Assembly (NCBI GenBank): GCA_018857735.1
Contig: JABMCL010001464.1
Coordinates: 2,125,001-2,189,000, forward strand
From: Alviniconcha marisindica
Taxonomy: Eukaryota; Mollusca; Gastropoda; Provannidae
Direction of reading: 5' to 3'
DNA length: 64,000 nucleotides
A model generated the notes under the pieces. That model saw nothing but the letters and a program-made list of their open reading frames with translations. It was not told where the DNA came from and ran no database searches. The first letter of the stretch is position 1; each line of letters opens with the position of its first letter. Below are positions 1 to 11,300 of the stretch, in pieces. The position numbers and the translations under genes are program-made.

Positions 1-233
1 AGCATTACATCTCGGTCGTGACAGTAATGGTCAGCAATGACATCGCAGTGTCGACATATATCCTGGTTGGTGTTGGGCTTGCTGCAGTAGTGATCCGCAC
101 CACAAGGTCCTTCATTTTCACATCCAATACCACTCGTTGATCGGAAAGACATTAGAATAAACAGCTGGAGAACTAGCCATGCCGGTTGAGAGAGAAAGAA
201 GCCGGCAGCAAAACTCCTCCTTATTTCCGCCAT
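1..233 (-). CDS. First exon of a secreted or type I membrane cysteine-rich protein, cut by the window edge
   Basis: Reading the minus strand from the ATG at 233-231 (context AACATGGCGG, a good Kozak match) gives 77 open codons to the window edge. Residues about 18-33 are hydrophobic (FILSQ-type start, then WLVLQLFILM), a likely signal peptide. They are followed by a cysteine-dense stretch with spacing GCENEGPCG, HYCSKPN, ICRHCDV and DHYCHD. Seven cysteines in about 35 residues after a signal peptide suggest a small disulphide-rich extracellular domain; a TNF-receptor-like module is one possibility, but I cannot assign the family. The rest of the gene lies left of the window. CpG-containing sequence at about 240-300 is where its promoter would be. 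The open frame and signal peptide are seen directly; extracellular location is inferred. Confidence 0.6.
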   Translation of the reverse strand, partial: MAEIRRSFAAGFFLSQPAWLVLQLFILMSFRSTSGIGCENEGPCGADHYCSKPNTNQDICRHCDVIADHYCHDRDVM

Positions 234-632
234 GTTGGTAGTATGACGTCCCTGTCAATGTGAAGGCACGTCGTTCTGGCCGCCGACGAAATTACTAAAA
301 ATTCGACCAGATATACTTTAGTTCAATTCACATATCACTCAGATTCTCCGCCATCCGTGTATACATTAAAAGAAAGTCGGAAGAATGTTTCAGTTAGAGA
401 CCACAGATCGTAGAATGCAGGAGAGATCGGGAACCTCTCGTGGGAAATAACTAAGATCGGGAATCCCCGAATAGACGACTCCACTCCTGTTAGTCAAAGC
501 AGACACACCCTTAGATTTCAGCCAATCGCGTGCCGCAGCATAATGAGGTGCCCACGTGTTTTGACAAGGCCTGAAATGGCCTGGCAAGCTTTCGTGCCAG
601 ACACTGCAAGTGGTCAGTTGGCAGTGTTCGAC

Positions 633-866
633 ATGGCAGAAAAGAAACCAGGAAAACGGAATTGTTGCTATGGCCAGTGTAAGTCAGACGAGCGATACCC
701 TGACAAATGTGCAGGTGTCACATTCTAGCTGCTTCCGAAGCCAAAAACAAGGCTGAAAGATTGTAAAGCTTGGATCAAGGCTGTGCCGGGTCGACCCCAT
801 GGTCAACTAAACCCGAGCGTGATAACAAAGAACTACTATGTGTGTTCCAAGATATGTCAGCCTTAG
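633..866 (+). pseudogene. THAP-like C2CH zinc-finger exon with an in-frame stop
   Basis: The ATG at 633 opens a frame that starts MAEKKPGKRNCCYGQC and reaches AGVTF, where a TAG stands at 726-728. The same frame then continues with LPKPKTRLKDCKAWIKAV, GRPHGQLNPS and YYVCSK, ending at TAG 864-866. This follows the THAP layout: C-x2-4-C, a VTF-(Y)-PLPK stretch, a W in the helix, the GRPH loop and a late cysteine. The final zinc-binding histidine after CSK is replaced (CSKIC), and the Tyr-Pro after VTF is replaced by stop-Leu. Two key positions are therefore broken and the copy is probably dead. THAP domains bind DNA and often derive from P-element transposases, so this may be a transposon or retrogene relic. 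It is about 400 bp head-to-head from the partial cysteine-rich gene. Confidence 0.6.
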
Positions 867-1458
867 TACAAAACGTATGATCCAGTTAATTTATGCATGC
901 GTTCTGTTTTCTCTTCTGTAAGCTGTCAAAGTCAATGATTGTGTGCATGTGGTGGAAGTATAATTATTAGTGTAGGACTACATGGCTAAACACAGAATAC
1001 GTGCCGTATAACGGCCGAAATATTGTTCATTCACTTGGAACATTGCATAATCGGTTTAATAATAGTGTGTGTGTGTGTGGGTGGGGGTGGTGGGGTGGGT
1101 ACGCACTACGGTAAAAAATCTTTAAATTCAGAGGAGGTTTTCAGTGGTATATAATTGATGGCATACTATTCACATTTAGATGCTTGTTACACTGAATATA
1201 TTATATTGAGGAACTAAGCAGTAATCAGAGTTTTGGCTGAAAATAAAGTGCTTTTAATTCTGTCAATAATTCTCTACACGGCTCTAGTAAAACCAAAACA
1301 AAAATGTGTAGGCATGCTCATGCAGACTACCAATAACTGCTGCATAAACTGTGACAGTCAGACATACTGCCATACACCGATCGACTGGCATACTGTGAAA
1401 CAGAGACAGACAGACAGACAGACAGAGCACTTACAGACACACAACCACACTGAAACCC

Positions 1459-1462
<4 letters not shown>

Positions 1463-1500
<38 letters not shown>
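1463..1500. repeat. (CA)n microsatellite, about 38 bp
   Basis: This is a pure CA run, preceded by a (CAGA)n tract at about 1402-1425. It creates spurious open frames on both strands. Confidence 0.95.
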
Positions 1501-1502
<2 letters not shown>

Positions 1503-2419
1503 TACTGTGTGGCATGCCGGCTAAATCAGTGAAATATCCTACCCGTTCTGATGCTTGTTATACAGTAAAATCCAACTTGACAGTGACATTCCACAGGGAA
1601 AAGTATCCAACGTTAAGTGTGCTCACAATGATAATAATATGTCACAAGTTCAGTCCCAGTTTCTAAGTAAATATAAACAGTATGTATAATAAATGACCGA
1701 GCGGTGGCCAAACGTTTTACTGTATCACTTATCAAAGGCATGGTGCTTTCAATGATATATTTCTCTTGCAGGTCTGGAGTAACTTGTAGAAAGCGATCTG
1801 TCATAGTTAGCCTAAGTTTCTGTTCAGCATTAATTAAATTTCATTAATTCTACTAAACTAGCACATGAAGAAATCTGCATATAACAGAAGCAACACAAAA
1901 ATTAACCCCAATCCCTGTGGCTATAACTCTGCATTGTCACAGATATAGAAGTAACACTGCCGTCTACCATCCCCTCTTGTATTGCTGCTTCTCTCCACTA
2001 CTAGGCCGGAGTTTGAGTTTGCTAGTTTCTAACTGTTCTGTGTAGGGGAGGGGTGTCTGGCACTCCCAACTGTCAGTGGTCTTGACCATCTGGGCTTTGG
2101 TCTTGACAAAACCTGGACCACTGCAGGAGAGAGGCTGGAAGTGTCTGTTTGGGTTACTAATTGCTTTGGCAAGCTGGAACCCATTTCACCCTCCCTGGGA
2201 TGTAAACTGTCCCTTCCCTTTCCCATCTGACCAAGGAGGGCATGATAAGACTAACTGCAGACCATTTATATTATCAACATATGGTCCTGTGTCTCAAAAG
2301 ACCGCTTTGACTTTTGGGTGAGTTTTCTCTCACCAAAACCAAAGCCCATCTATTTTAAAATAGGCGGGCTTTGACCAAAACACAACAGCGACAGGTCTCT
2401 CAGGTCTCTCAGCGGCAAG

Positions 2420-2720
2420 AGAGTACTTTTGGATTCGGCTGCAGCCATCTTTTCGGGTCGCTTGCCAGAGGGGCGGAGCTTACGGCTGGAAGCGGTGCGT
2501 TGTGGAGTGGTCTATTCACATTACGGATCCAGTTACGCCATAGGGTCCACAAAACTGTCAGCTAACGAGCAGTTTTTTGTTGGTGCTCAAACAGTAGTAA
2601 GTTTGTTACAAACAACTCAGATTACATCAGACGTTTGTTTTAATACTGACAAAAAACTGCTCGTTAGCTGACAATTTTCTGGACCCTATGGCATAACTAA
2701 ATACGGCAGTGGTTGAAGAA
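2420..2720 (+). repeat. Dispersed repeat family R, copy 1, with palindromic core
   Basis: This copy shares segments such as GCCATAGG(G/T)TC, CTGTCAGCTAACGAGCAG (compare CTACCTGACAGCTTTTCCTT in copy 3) and the TACATCAGACG/TATATCAGGCG stretch with copies near 8990-9330 and 20170-20560. It contains the inverted repeat listed separately. The family is unknown to me and no coding sequence is visible. Confidence 0.6.
2537..2692. repeat. Inverted repeat: 44-bp arms, 68-bp loop
   Basis: The left arm 2537-2580 and right arm 2649-2692 are inverted copies with 2 mismatches in 44 (42/44 by eye). Each arm holds CAGCTAACGAGCAGTTTTTT or its complement. The structure could form a long hairpin in DNA or RNA, or it could be a small fold-back element inside dispersed repeat R. 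Confidence 0.85.
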
Positions 2721-2739
2721 AGGATGTCGTAAACCAGTG

Positions 2740-2880
2740 CTTGGAGTTTGCATCCTGGGCTCTCCGTCCTAATGAGCCTTCTGGTTTCCGTGGACGTAAA
2801 GCAATATTGAACCATGCTTCGGCATTGGTCTCAGCTTGTCCCTAATATGTCAACCAACATCCGAGGACATTAAGCAATAC
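2740..2880 (+). repeat. Dispersed repeat family S, copy 1
   Basis: It contains the phrase CCTTCTGGTTTCCGTGGACG followed by TAAAGCAATATTGAACCATG and a TATGTCAAC(C/T)(A/G)ACATC(C/T)GAGG stretch. The same text recurs inverted at 50380-50480, and shorter relatives occur at 3340-3530 and 41870-41935. No protein is recognisable. Confidence 0.6.
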
Positions 2881-3339
2881 TACCTACCTAGGTCATAATC
2901 AGGGCTAAAGACATTATATGAACATCAAATACAGTAAACAATTTGCACATTATGACTATTTTCAAGATAATTGTATCAAACGCATTTAGTTCTATATTTA
3001 GTTGCTCAGTATCGTTGGTAAAAAACTTTTTTCTGTATGGTTTTCAGTTAATGTAGAAAGTTTGGGGTAAGAAACACTTTCCCTGAATCACAGCTGCTAT
3101 TTTGTAAAATCAATTCAAACGACTAAAAGTCCTACAATCCAACACAAAGAGTGTCACCTATGATTATAGAAACACAATTAATCAACTGCAATTTGTTAAA
3201 AACACCAACTTCTCTGAATAATCTGAAGATGGAATCTGCAATAACATCTTCAAAAATTCTACATGCAAGTATTTCATTGATAATAATTATCAGTCAAATC
3301 TGCACAAAGCACATCTTGTTACAGCTAAGTAAACATGGT

Positions 3340-3530
3340 GCTTAACGTCCACAGAAACCGTACGGCTTATTAGCGATGGGGAGAAGGGGGGAAAGGAGTA
3401 TGGAGGTGTTGTTGTTGAAGTGTTGCTTTATGTCCACAGAAATCGTAGGCTTATTAGGGATGGGAGCCCAGGACGGCCACCTCGACTTTCACACAGCTCC
3501 TGAGCTCTGTAAGGAGGTGGGGGGAGAGGG
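3340..3530 (+). repeat. Dispersed repeat family S, copy 2
   Basis: It carries the GTCCACAGAAACCGTACGGC/TTATTAGGGATGGG phrase twice, at about 3348 and 3430. The block GGACGGCCACCTCGACTTTC follows. The block matches, inverted, the repeat at 50490-50520. Confidence 0.6.
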
Positions 3531-3775
3531 AGATTATATACCTATTGCTAAACTGTCACCACCAGAATGATTCCTACATTAAGATGGGCAGCGATGAGAG
3601 CCATTCTAATGTTTCAGTAGGAAGTGATGGACAAAGTCACAGGACAGTGTCCACAAACCACAACCTTTTTGAAGAGAAAGGAGAGCCGAAGCGGTATCGA
3701 ACCAAGGTCCTTCCACTTACCACCTTATATATGTGGCTTTGAATAAAGTGACACTAAACTGATGCTGTGGTTGCA

Positions 3776-3930
3776 TGCTGTACACAAAATGTAGGCTGAG
3801 ATTGCAACAGTTTCACATGACCCCAGCCATGTAAGAGCCAGAATCGCTATAAACTACACCACTTCAGTGAATATTCAAAAACATACTGCATAAAGAATAG
3901 AGAATTGCACCATCTAGCTGTCATAGTAAA
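3776..3930 (+). mobile_element. Degenerate 3' fragment of the tRNA-headed SINE
   Basis: The words GTTTCACATG, CAGCCATGTAAGAGCC, ACACCACTTCAGTGAATATT and a decayed TATAAAAAGC-like stretch match the 3' half of the SINE seen intact at 47731-48207. The copy is old and has lost its tail. Confidence 0.45.
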
Positions 3931-3933
3931 GCG

Positions 3934-4375
3934 CTTAGGACTCTCTCAAGATGAGGTGCTCAACAAGTGTCAATATAACAATACAAGAAATAGCTCTCTA
4001 TTGTCTTCTATTCAAGCACCCATGTGTATACCAGTGTGTTGTGTCAGCACTTAAGGCTATCTCAAGATGAGGCACTCGACAAGTCAATATAACAAGAAAT
4101 TGCTATTGTCTTCTATTCAAGCACCCATGTGTATACCAGTGTGTTGTGTCAGCACTTAAGGCTATCTCAAGATGAGGCACTCGACAAGTGTCAATATAAC
4201 AAGAAATTGCTATTGTCTTCTATTCAAGCACCCATGTGTATACCAGTGTTGTGTCAGCACTTAAGGCTATCTCAAGATGAGGCACTCGACAATTGTCAAT
4301 GTAACAAGAAATTGCTATTGTCTTCTATTCAAGCACCCATGTGTATACCAGTGTTGTGTCAGCCCAACATGAGGA
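3934..4375 (+). repeat. Minisatellite, about 105-bp unit, 4 copies
   Basis: The unit begins TTAAGGCTATCTCAAGATGA and includes CTATTGTCTTCTATTCAAGC. Starts near 3935, 4051, 4156 and 4261 give spacings of 116, 105 and 105 bp. The last copies are the most alike. Confidence 0.85.
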
Positions 4376-4379
4376 CATT

Positions 4380-4560
4380 GAGCCCTGCATCATCAGCTGT
4401 GTGTGTATGCATGCAAAAAGATCACATGTGCATGCTAAAGATTCTGTAGTCCACAGCAGTTTGGTGGATTATGGAAACGACAAAATAACCCAGCATGCAC
4501 TAAAAGGTGTCAGAAGTCTTCAGAATGCTGAAGTTGGACACTATACGAAAGAAGAGTGAA
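4380..4560 (+). repeat. Dispersed repeat family S, copy 3
   Basis: It contains GCATGCAAAAAGATCACATG, AACCCAGCATGCACTAAAAG and GAAGTTGGACACTATA. The same order of words is found at 45850-45990, and inverted at 50235-50600. Confidence 0.6.
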
Positions 4561-6725
4561 GAAAAAGAAGCAGTTGACTAAACTGATTGTATTAATATGG
4601 ATTATGATGGTATTATGTTATGTTAAAAAATGGATTGTTGGGGGCAGGTGGGGGGGGGGGGGGGGTGCGCATGTATATATGTGCATGTGTATGCCTGGAT
4701 GTAGGTGGGTAATGCGATATTTTTAATGTGGGTGTAGGTGTGGCTGTGTTTGTGGGTGTTTGTCCATTGTTTTGGCTGTGAATGTAAAGGCAGTGGAGGG
4801 TAGGAATACGAGTGATGTCTGTGCAGTTAATCAATTTCAGAAGCGATGTTTTATGTTTTTACTACGTTTTATCTGTATACACTTACCTTTGTTGTGTTAA
4901 ACTGTCTACTTGTCCTTTTTATTGTGGAATTCAAGTGACCCAAAAGACAAATTTTCATTTTATGCCTTTATTATGAATATTAAAGTTCTTTTGTATTGTG
5001 TAAAGTTCTTTTGTTTTTGTTTGATGTTTCCCGTGCTTCTCAAAACTTCTGGCGGCAATGTTTCTCTGCAGTTCTCCGTGTGTTTTGCAGGAGCTCAGAG
5101 CAAAACTGTATATTCCAAGCTCAGACCAGCTGGCAAGAACAGCAGATGCAAGTCAAGAGAGAACAGAGTTAAAGTAACTTAAACAGTGCTCGAGAAAAGC
5201 CAACATTGAAGTTTCTGTCAGATCAGGAAACATGTCAATTATCTCCCTTGAAGACAAACAGAAGTGAAAGATAGTGGTATATTCATGATCCTGATGACAT
5301 AATTAACAACCAAACAAATTTTCAACTGAATTGGATCAGACCATCAAATTTTTGGTTGAAACAGTTGACAGGTAAAGCACAATGAGTACAACCATCATTT
5401 ATTACATTCAGTACTTAAAATGTGAACAAAAAGTGCATAAAAATCTTATAAAATGGATGACCATTTCAAAGCAATGTGAAATTAATCTCATTCTAGCTTC
5501 ACAACATAAAAGATAGTTGGGACACAGAAGCCTTGAAATGTGATCACATGCTCTCTCTGATTTCCATCATTCCTCTCTTTTCTTCCATATATTCCTTGCC
5601 ACATGTAAAAATAAACCAGTCATTAATGTGCGTCTACAACACAACTGTTGCTGTAGTAGTGTGTGTATGTCAGATTCATTAGTATATGTGTGTGCCTGGA
5701 AATGTGTGTGTGTGTGTGTAAAAATACTGTTTGAAGGAGTGTGTGTATGTGTGTTGGAGAGAGAGAGAGAGAGATGCAGACACACACGCACGCACACACA
5801 CACACAAATTTATTTTGCCAGTCTGGGAATGATCTAAATAATGATGAGAAAGTTTGCAGTTAGTAATTTGGATCTGAACGCCCTGTCAACCACACAAAGT
5901 CACCTTAGGAGGATTAAACTCTGTTATAAACAAAAACACATTTTTTCCTCTTTTTTTTTTTTTTGCTGAAGCAAGAAATGGGCCAAGTATTTCCCTAAGA
6001 GCTGACATATTAATCTTGTGCCCAGTAGTCTATCAACAACATCATTTTCTGAATGAATTTTTGTTATTTTAGCCCATTTTATGATGCATTTTTTTTTTTA
6101 TGTGTGTGGATCTGCTGGCTAATTTTACCAAAAAATCCCAATCATTCCGAGTTAAAATCAGACTGAGGTAAAACCCAATAACCACACCTTTTCTTGTGGA
6201 CTTATATTTTTTCTACAAAGCTGCACCACGCCATCAAAAGTTCACAGAGATAAAAACAATTGGTGGCAAAAGTTTGCAATCCACATGCATTTCTTCCATG
6301 GCCTGTCCACAAAACTGAGAGCTTCTGGTGTTCTATCTGTCAAAAAAAAAACACTTTGGAGACATCACAATGAAGTATGTGGGAAAAGAGAGCACAATGT
6401 GGTATTTCGCTCATGAAACATGGTGTTAAAAAAAGAAAAGTTGCCTTATAAAGTCAATATAAGATCAATGGCACTTTCAGTCAGCAGTCAGTCTCAAAAC
6501 CTATACTGCAGATCATGTTCATTTAACTTGCTGCAGCCATATAAAAAGCTTAGCCTGCAAAGGAGAGTTCCTTCACGTATTGCACTTGTGCTAATGTGCA
6601 TATAATTAAGTAACAATCAGACATTTTTTAACTTGTCTGACATTTTCTGCTGCCACAGTGACCTTCAAATTTCACAGAGGTCAGCTATATAAAGTCTGAA
6701 CTTGATAGGGTAAGAACATACCATG

Positions 6726-6900
6726 GAATACAGCTTTTTGATTTAAATGTTTGATGCTTTGAATACAGCTTTTTGATTTAACTGTTTGATGCTTTGAATA
6801 CAGCTTTTTGATTTAACTCTTTGATGCTTTGAATACAGCTTTTTGATTTAACTCTTTGATGCTTTGAATACAGCTTTTTGATTTAACTCTTTGATGCTTT
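6726..6900 (+). repeat. Minisatellite, 35-bp unit, 5 copies
   Basis: There are five head-to-tail copies of GAATACAGCTTTTTGATTTA plus ACTCTTTGATGCTTT. They differ by only 1-2 bases, so the amplification is recent. Confidence 0.95.
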
Positions 6901-6959
6901 TGTGACCATGAAATAAGGCCAGGGTCATTCAAAGTAGTACAAACAAGGAAAGCTTGTAA

Positions 6960-7207
6960 GTACTGCTATCAGTATCACACAAAATGTGTTAGTCATCAGA
7001 CTCTCCACTGTTGGTTCCCGTGCCTTTTTTGTTTTCGGTCCATCAACATGGAATGACCTTCCCCTTCCTCTCCGACAGAAAGCCTCTCTGGACTCATTCA
7101 GATCTAATCTAAAAACATCTTTTCCCAAAATTGTAGACCTGCCATGTTTTCTGTTCCGTGCGTCTTTATCCATTCCAAGTCTCCCAGGCATTTGCTGCCC
7201 ATTTTAA
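6960..7207 (+). mobile_element. 3' end of a LINE (reverse-transcriptase C-terminus)
   Basis: The plus frame reads STVGSRAFFVFGPSTWNDLP, then LPLRQKASLDSFRSNLKTSF. This is the C-terminal signature of CR1/Jockey/RTE-type LINE polymerases (a W-N-x-LP motif, then SLxSFRSxLK). Only the 3' end is present, as expected for 5'-truncated insertions. It lies just downstream of gene A in the opposite orientation. Confidence 0.75.
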
Positions 7208-7585
7208 TCTGTGCATGTTTAGCTTTGTATAGTCAGAATGCTTGTGTGTGCGGGTGCCTGTGTGTGTGTGTGTGCGTGCATGCCAGTGTGTGTGTATGCG
7301 CTTAGAAGAGTCTCTAGGGACAAGATTTTGCACTTTAAAAATACTTTAATTATGATAATTACATTTAAGGCATGCAAGATAATCACGACATCAAAGTTTT
7401 ACACACAGCTGGCCAACTGGTCTACCTAACACTGATCATTACATGCATTCACACTTAACCAGTAAACAATATCCAGTGCTTTAAAAAAAAAATGCTAGTT
7501 TGTTTTGTTGGGGATTCCCAGTCTCTGCTTTACAAGATGTACTAAATCACTTTGAATCAGAAAATGTGTTCTGTTGTTTACATCT

Positions 7586-7591
7586 TTTATT
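7586..7591 (-). other. Candidate polyadenylation signal of gene A
   Basis: The plus strand reads TTTATT, so the minus strand reads AATAAA. It stands about 760 nt downstream of the gene A stop codon at 8353 and is the first clear canonical hexamer I found there. Use of the site is inferred. Confidence 0.45.
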
Positions 7592-8352
7592 TCACTTCAA
7601 CATAACACAAGTAAAAGACAAAACAAATTCTGTGAATTAATGTGTTATCAACTCCCCTGTTAAATGTCTACTGAACAAAAACACTAAATGACAAATGCTG
7701 TGACAACGATGATGATTAAAAACAGAAGAGCATAAAACTCAGTTTCCATGTGTATCATGTAACCAATTCCTGAAACAAGTCCACTGAATTTTGCTTAAAA
7801 CAAGTAGCAATTGTGCTTTGATGACATCTTTCAAAGCTGCTATACTGAATTGGGTATACCAGTGAATACTACAAAGTACTCTACCTATATATGAATACCC
7901 AATTGCTTGTTTGTGCATTCCACAATTTTTCATTTGCAATCAAATCTTGGGGTACCAACATGCTTTTCCATCTCAACAAGAGCCAAGAGACAGAAGAAAA
8001 GTAAGCACTCTGAATACCAAATATAACAATTTCAAGAACCAGAATAATCAATTCTGCTTTCCAGTGTTTCCTAACTGCTGTTACAGTGTTAGTGTTTTTG
8101 ATAAAATGAAACAAAAACATCCTGTGACTAAGCTGACAAAACTTGTACACTAGTAATAAATTCTTTTCTTTTTGAAGAAACAAAAAAGTGCCACCTTAAA
8201 ACAAACAAAAAACAAAAAAACATGCTGTATAAACAATAGGATCAGTTAGAGCTATGCATTATTGTGGGACCAGGTGAAGCACACTGTTCACAGAGAACAG
8301 ATGCTGGCACTGGTCACGAGCTCTTATGCTGGTCCGTAGCTGATGACACTGA

Positions 8353-8392
8353 TCAGTAGTAATCTCGTCTGTTTCCCCTAGCTCTGCCTGAT
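8353..8392 (-). CDS. Gene A coding exon 13 (last)
   Basis: The acceptor is CTGTCTTTCAG. The exon completes an Arg codon and encodes SGRARGNRRDYY, then TGA at 8355-8353. Only this frame agrees with the phase left by exon 12, which supports the 11265 donor. Confidence 0.75.
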
Positions 8393-11300
8393 CTGAAAGA
8401 CAGATTAAAATATATAAAAATATAAAAATCAGTCAGTGAAATCCTACATGAATTCATATACCCAAGCCAAATTACAGTATGTGTGAGTGAGTGTGTGTGT
8501 GTGTGTGTGTGTGTTTTGGGCACATGTGTGGGTGTGTGACTGTGTGTGAGGGAGAGAAAAGATGGAGAGTGGAGTGCTCTCACATCTTTTTGTTCTAACT
8601 GTCCTGATCAACTTTACCCTGATATAACTATCAAGGCTGACTGAACATAAAAAAGCAGATTCCTTCCTTCCCGGTCATCTGTAGGAAACTCCAAACATTG
8701 GTTTATGAGAATGTGACACTGTTCCTCCAGCTGCTGCCTTATTGATTACAAGATCCAAACACAAAAAGGTTCAAACAAATGCTTATTTATTTTGACATGG
8801 ACACACAGTATGCAATTTTTCAGGGAAATACCCTTTGTCAAGCCACAAAACGACACTTAAACAACAGATAAACTGTTTAAATGATGACAAATTAGAGATT
8901 TTATTAGTATCTTGTTTTGGTTGAGTTTTTTGTTTTAGTTTTAGAATGCTAGCAGTCATTCTGTTTCAGATTTTTTTTCTTTCTCTTACTGGTTACACAT
9001 GCAGCTACCTGACAGTTTTTTCATTAGTGCTCAAATATCAATATGTTTCTAACAGAAAACTGAAATTATATCCCGCATTTTCTTTTATAACCCTTCATAA
9101 TGCTTACGCCAGTGCAAACAAAACTTGAATCAAGAGAGAACCTATTTTTAACCCTGGGTGGCTGCCCCTCATGTGTACGTATGAGCTTCCAATATGTTGA
9201 GTCCACAGTCTTAGTACCCAAACTTTTCACCAATTTTACATAGGGCAGTGAGAGGGTGAGACTTTGGGGGTGATTTAAGTAAACTGATGTGTGGGAGTAA
9301 GTAGTGCCCTTTCAATGGCAAAGCCAATTCGGAGGAAGGGTGCCATAAAGCGAGGCTAGGGGTGCGCAATTTTAGAAGTCATTTCTGGGTCTCCTTGGTT
9401 TATTATTTTATTCACATTCCATATACTTAGTTTCAACAAACTACTGTGAATGTTGAAACAAAACCACTTCTAGGGGTGCAGCACTCAAGTAGACACAGTT
9501 ACTTCTGATCTGCAACCGCCTAAAACAAAATTAACACAAACAGCAAATTTGCATGTCTTATTCATTTGCATTATTGCAAAAAGATGTCAATTATGTTCCA
9601 TAATTCAGATACACACCAATCATACAAAGCATATCGTGCATGGCCTTTTCAGGTATTTAACAATTATACAACATTTAACTCAACGGCACAAGCAATACAT
9701 TATACAAAAACAAAACAAAAAACTATTTGCATTTTATGCTTTTGACACACCTGTGACTTTGCAAAGGCATGATCATCAAACCTGTACGAAATCATATATT
9801 CCAAGCAAGACCGTATTCATGCAAAGTTTGAATAAAAACACAATGAACTTAAACCAATGTCCAAGATCAAGAGAATATTAACATTTTTGTGTGTGAAATA
9901 AGAAAACCATTTTTGTGTGTGAAATCAGAAAACCATTATCTCCCTTGAATACGTGCTACTGTAATAAAAAAAAGCATGATCCAGTCAATGTTATTAAAAA
10001 CTACAGTTCCAATTTCATTTGATAAGAACATACAAAAACTCATTTAAAATTGTCTGGTGCTGCTGTGACTTTGAGCTGCAGTCATGGTCAAAGTCAGCGG
10101 CATGAACAGGTAAAATTCAATGAGTAGTACTCTCATGCAAAGTTTGACAATACACTTACCACACTTACTAGTTTCTGAGAAAACTGCTAAGTTCAAGTTT
10201 TCACCATGCCCAACAGCCAGCCCAACGGCCTCACACTGACTGACGTTTTTCAGGCAAGTCAAAAATCTTTCCCACACTAAAAAATTACCGACATTAGGAA
10301 ACTTTGCAAAGTTTTTGTGAAACTCACACTGGTAACTCATGTGACATGAACTATGACTGGTTTTACCCTGCTTTTGTTTCAAGAGTCAAGATTATTATCT
10401 CATCAGAGAAATTAAACATGGCTGAACATTAACGACATCACAATAACACATATTTTATATTTTAAAACTCAAACAACAGTTACTGAAAATACAAAAGTTA
10501 CATAATAAACAAACTAGTAATTTATGTAATTTACACACACACACACGCTGCTCTGACGTTTGAACAGATTTATTGGTCGAGAAATGCTATTGACTGCAGA
10601 ACAAAACTTTGTTTTCAAAAGTGGTCTTGGATATTCTCATTTGCATCCTTGCCGTGCTGTCATATGAGTGACAGGACAATTTGGAGGTTACGTGACTGAC
10701 AGTAAAAATTGGCACTGAAAGTGGATTTTATTAAAATTTGAGGATAGGGAGAAATTACATCACAAGCTCTTGTGAAACTCATCTTCATCATGCTCATGTA
10801 CACAGGGAACCCACGTGACTGAAATATGACTGGTTTTACACTGCTTTTGTTTCAAACGCAAGTAAGTAAACTGGTGTTTTACGCCCAGTTGACCAGTGTG
10901 GTTACATCAGGGCGATGTTTCAAACACAAGCTTGGATATTCTCATTTGCATCCTTGCAGTGCAACCATATGAGTGACAGGATCTTTTGGAGCTTACATGA
11001 CTAGTGCAACCATATGAGTGACAGGATCTTTTGGAGCTTACATGACTAGTGCAACCATATGGGTGACAGGATCTTTTGGAGCTTACATGACTAGTGCAAC
11101 CATATGGGTGACAGGATCTTTTGGAGCTTACATGACTGACAGTAAAAATCAGCACTGCAAGTGAACTTTTTTCTTCTTAATTTGAGGGTGGGGAGAAATT
11201 ACATCACAATGATCTTTTTTAGAATAGGGGGGTGGGGGTCCTAGCAAGAAAATGGCTGACTGACCTGCCACCTTGGTACTCATAATCCATGACCTGGTGA

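Larger units (their letters stand above)
867..7585. other. Intergenic stretch without a recognisable gene
   Basis: No exon with supporting splice sites or a recognisable domain was found on either strand. The stretch holds CA, GT, CAGA and GA microsatellites, three dispersed-repeat copies, a hairpin at 2537-2692, minisatellites at 3934-4375 and 6726-6900, and a LINE 3' end at 6960-7207. Short open frames here are driven by repeat composition. Confidence 0.6.
8393..11264 (-). other. Gene A intron 12, repeat-filled
   Basis: It holds a GT microsatellite (about 8488-8512), dispersed repeat R copy 2, two related segments at about 10600-10800 and 10915-11215 and a 45-bp minisatellite. No extra exon with a compatible phase was seen. 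Confidence 0.6.
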
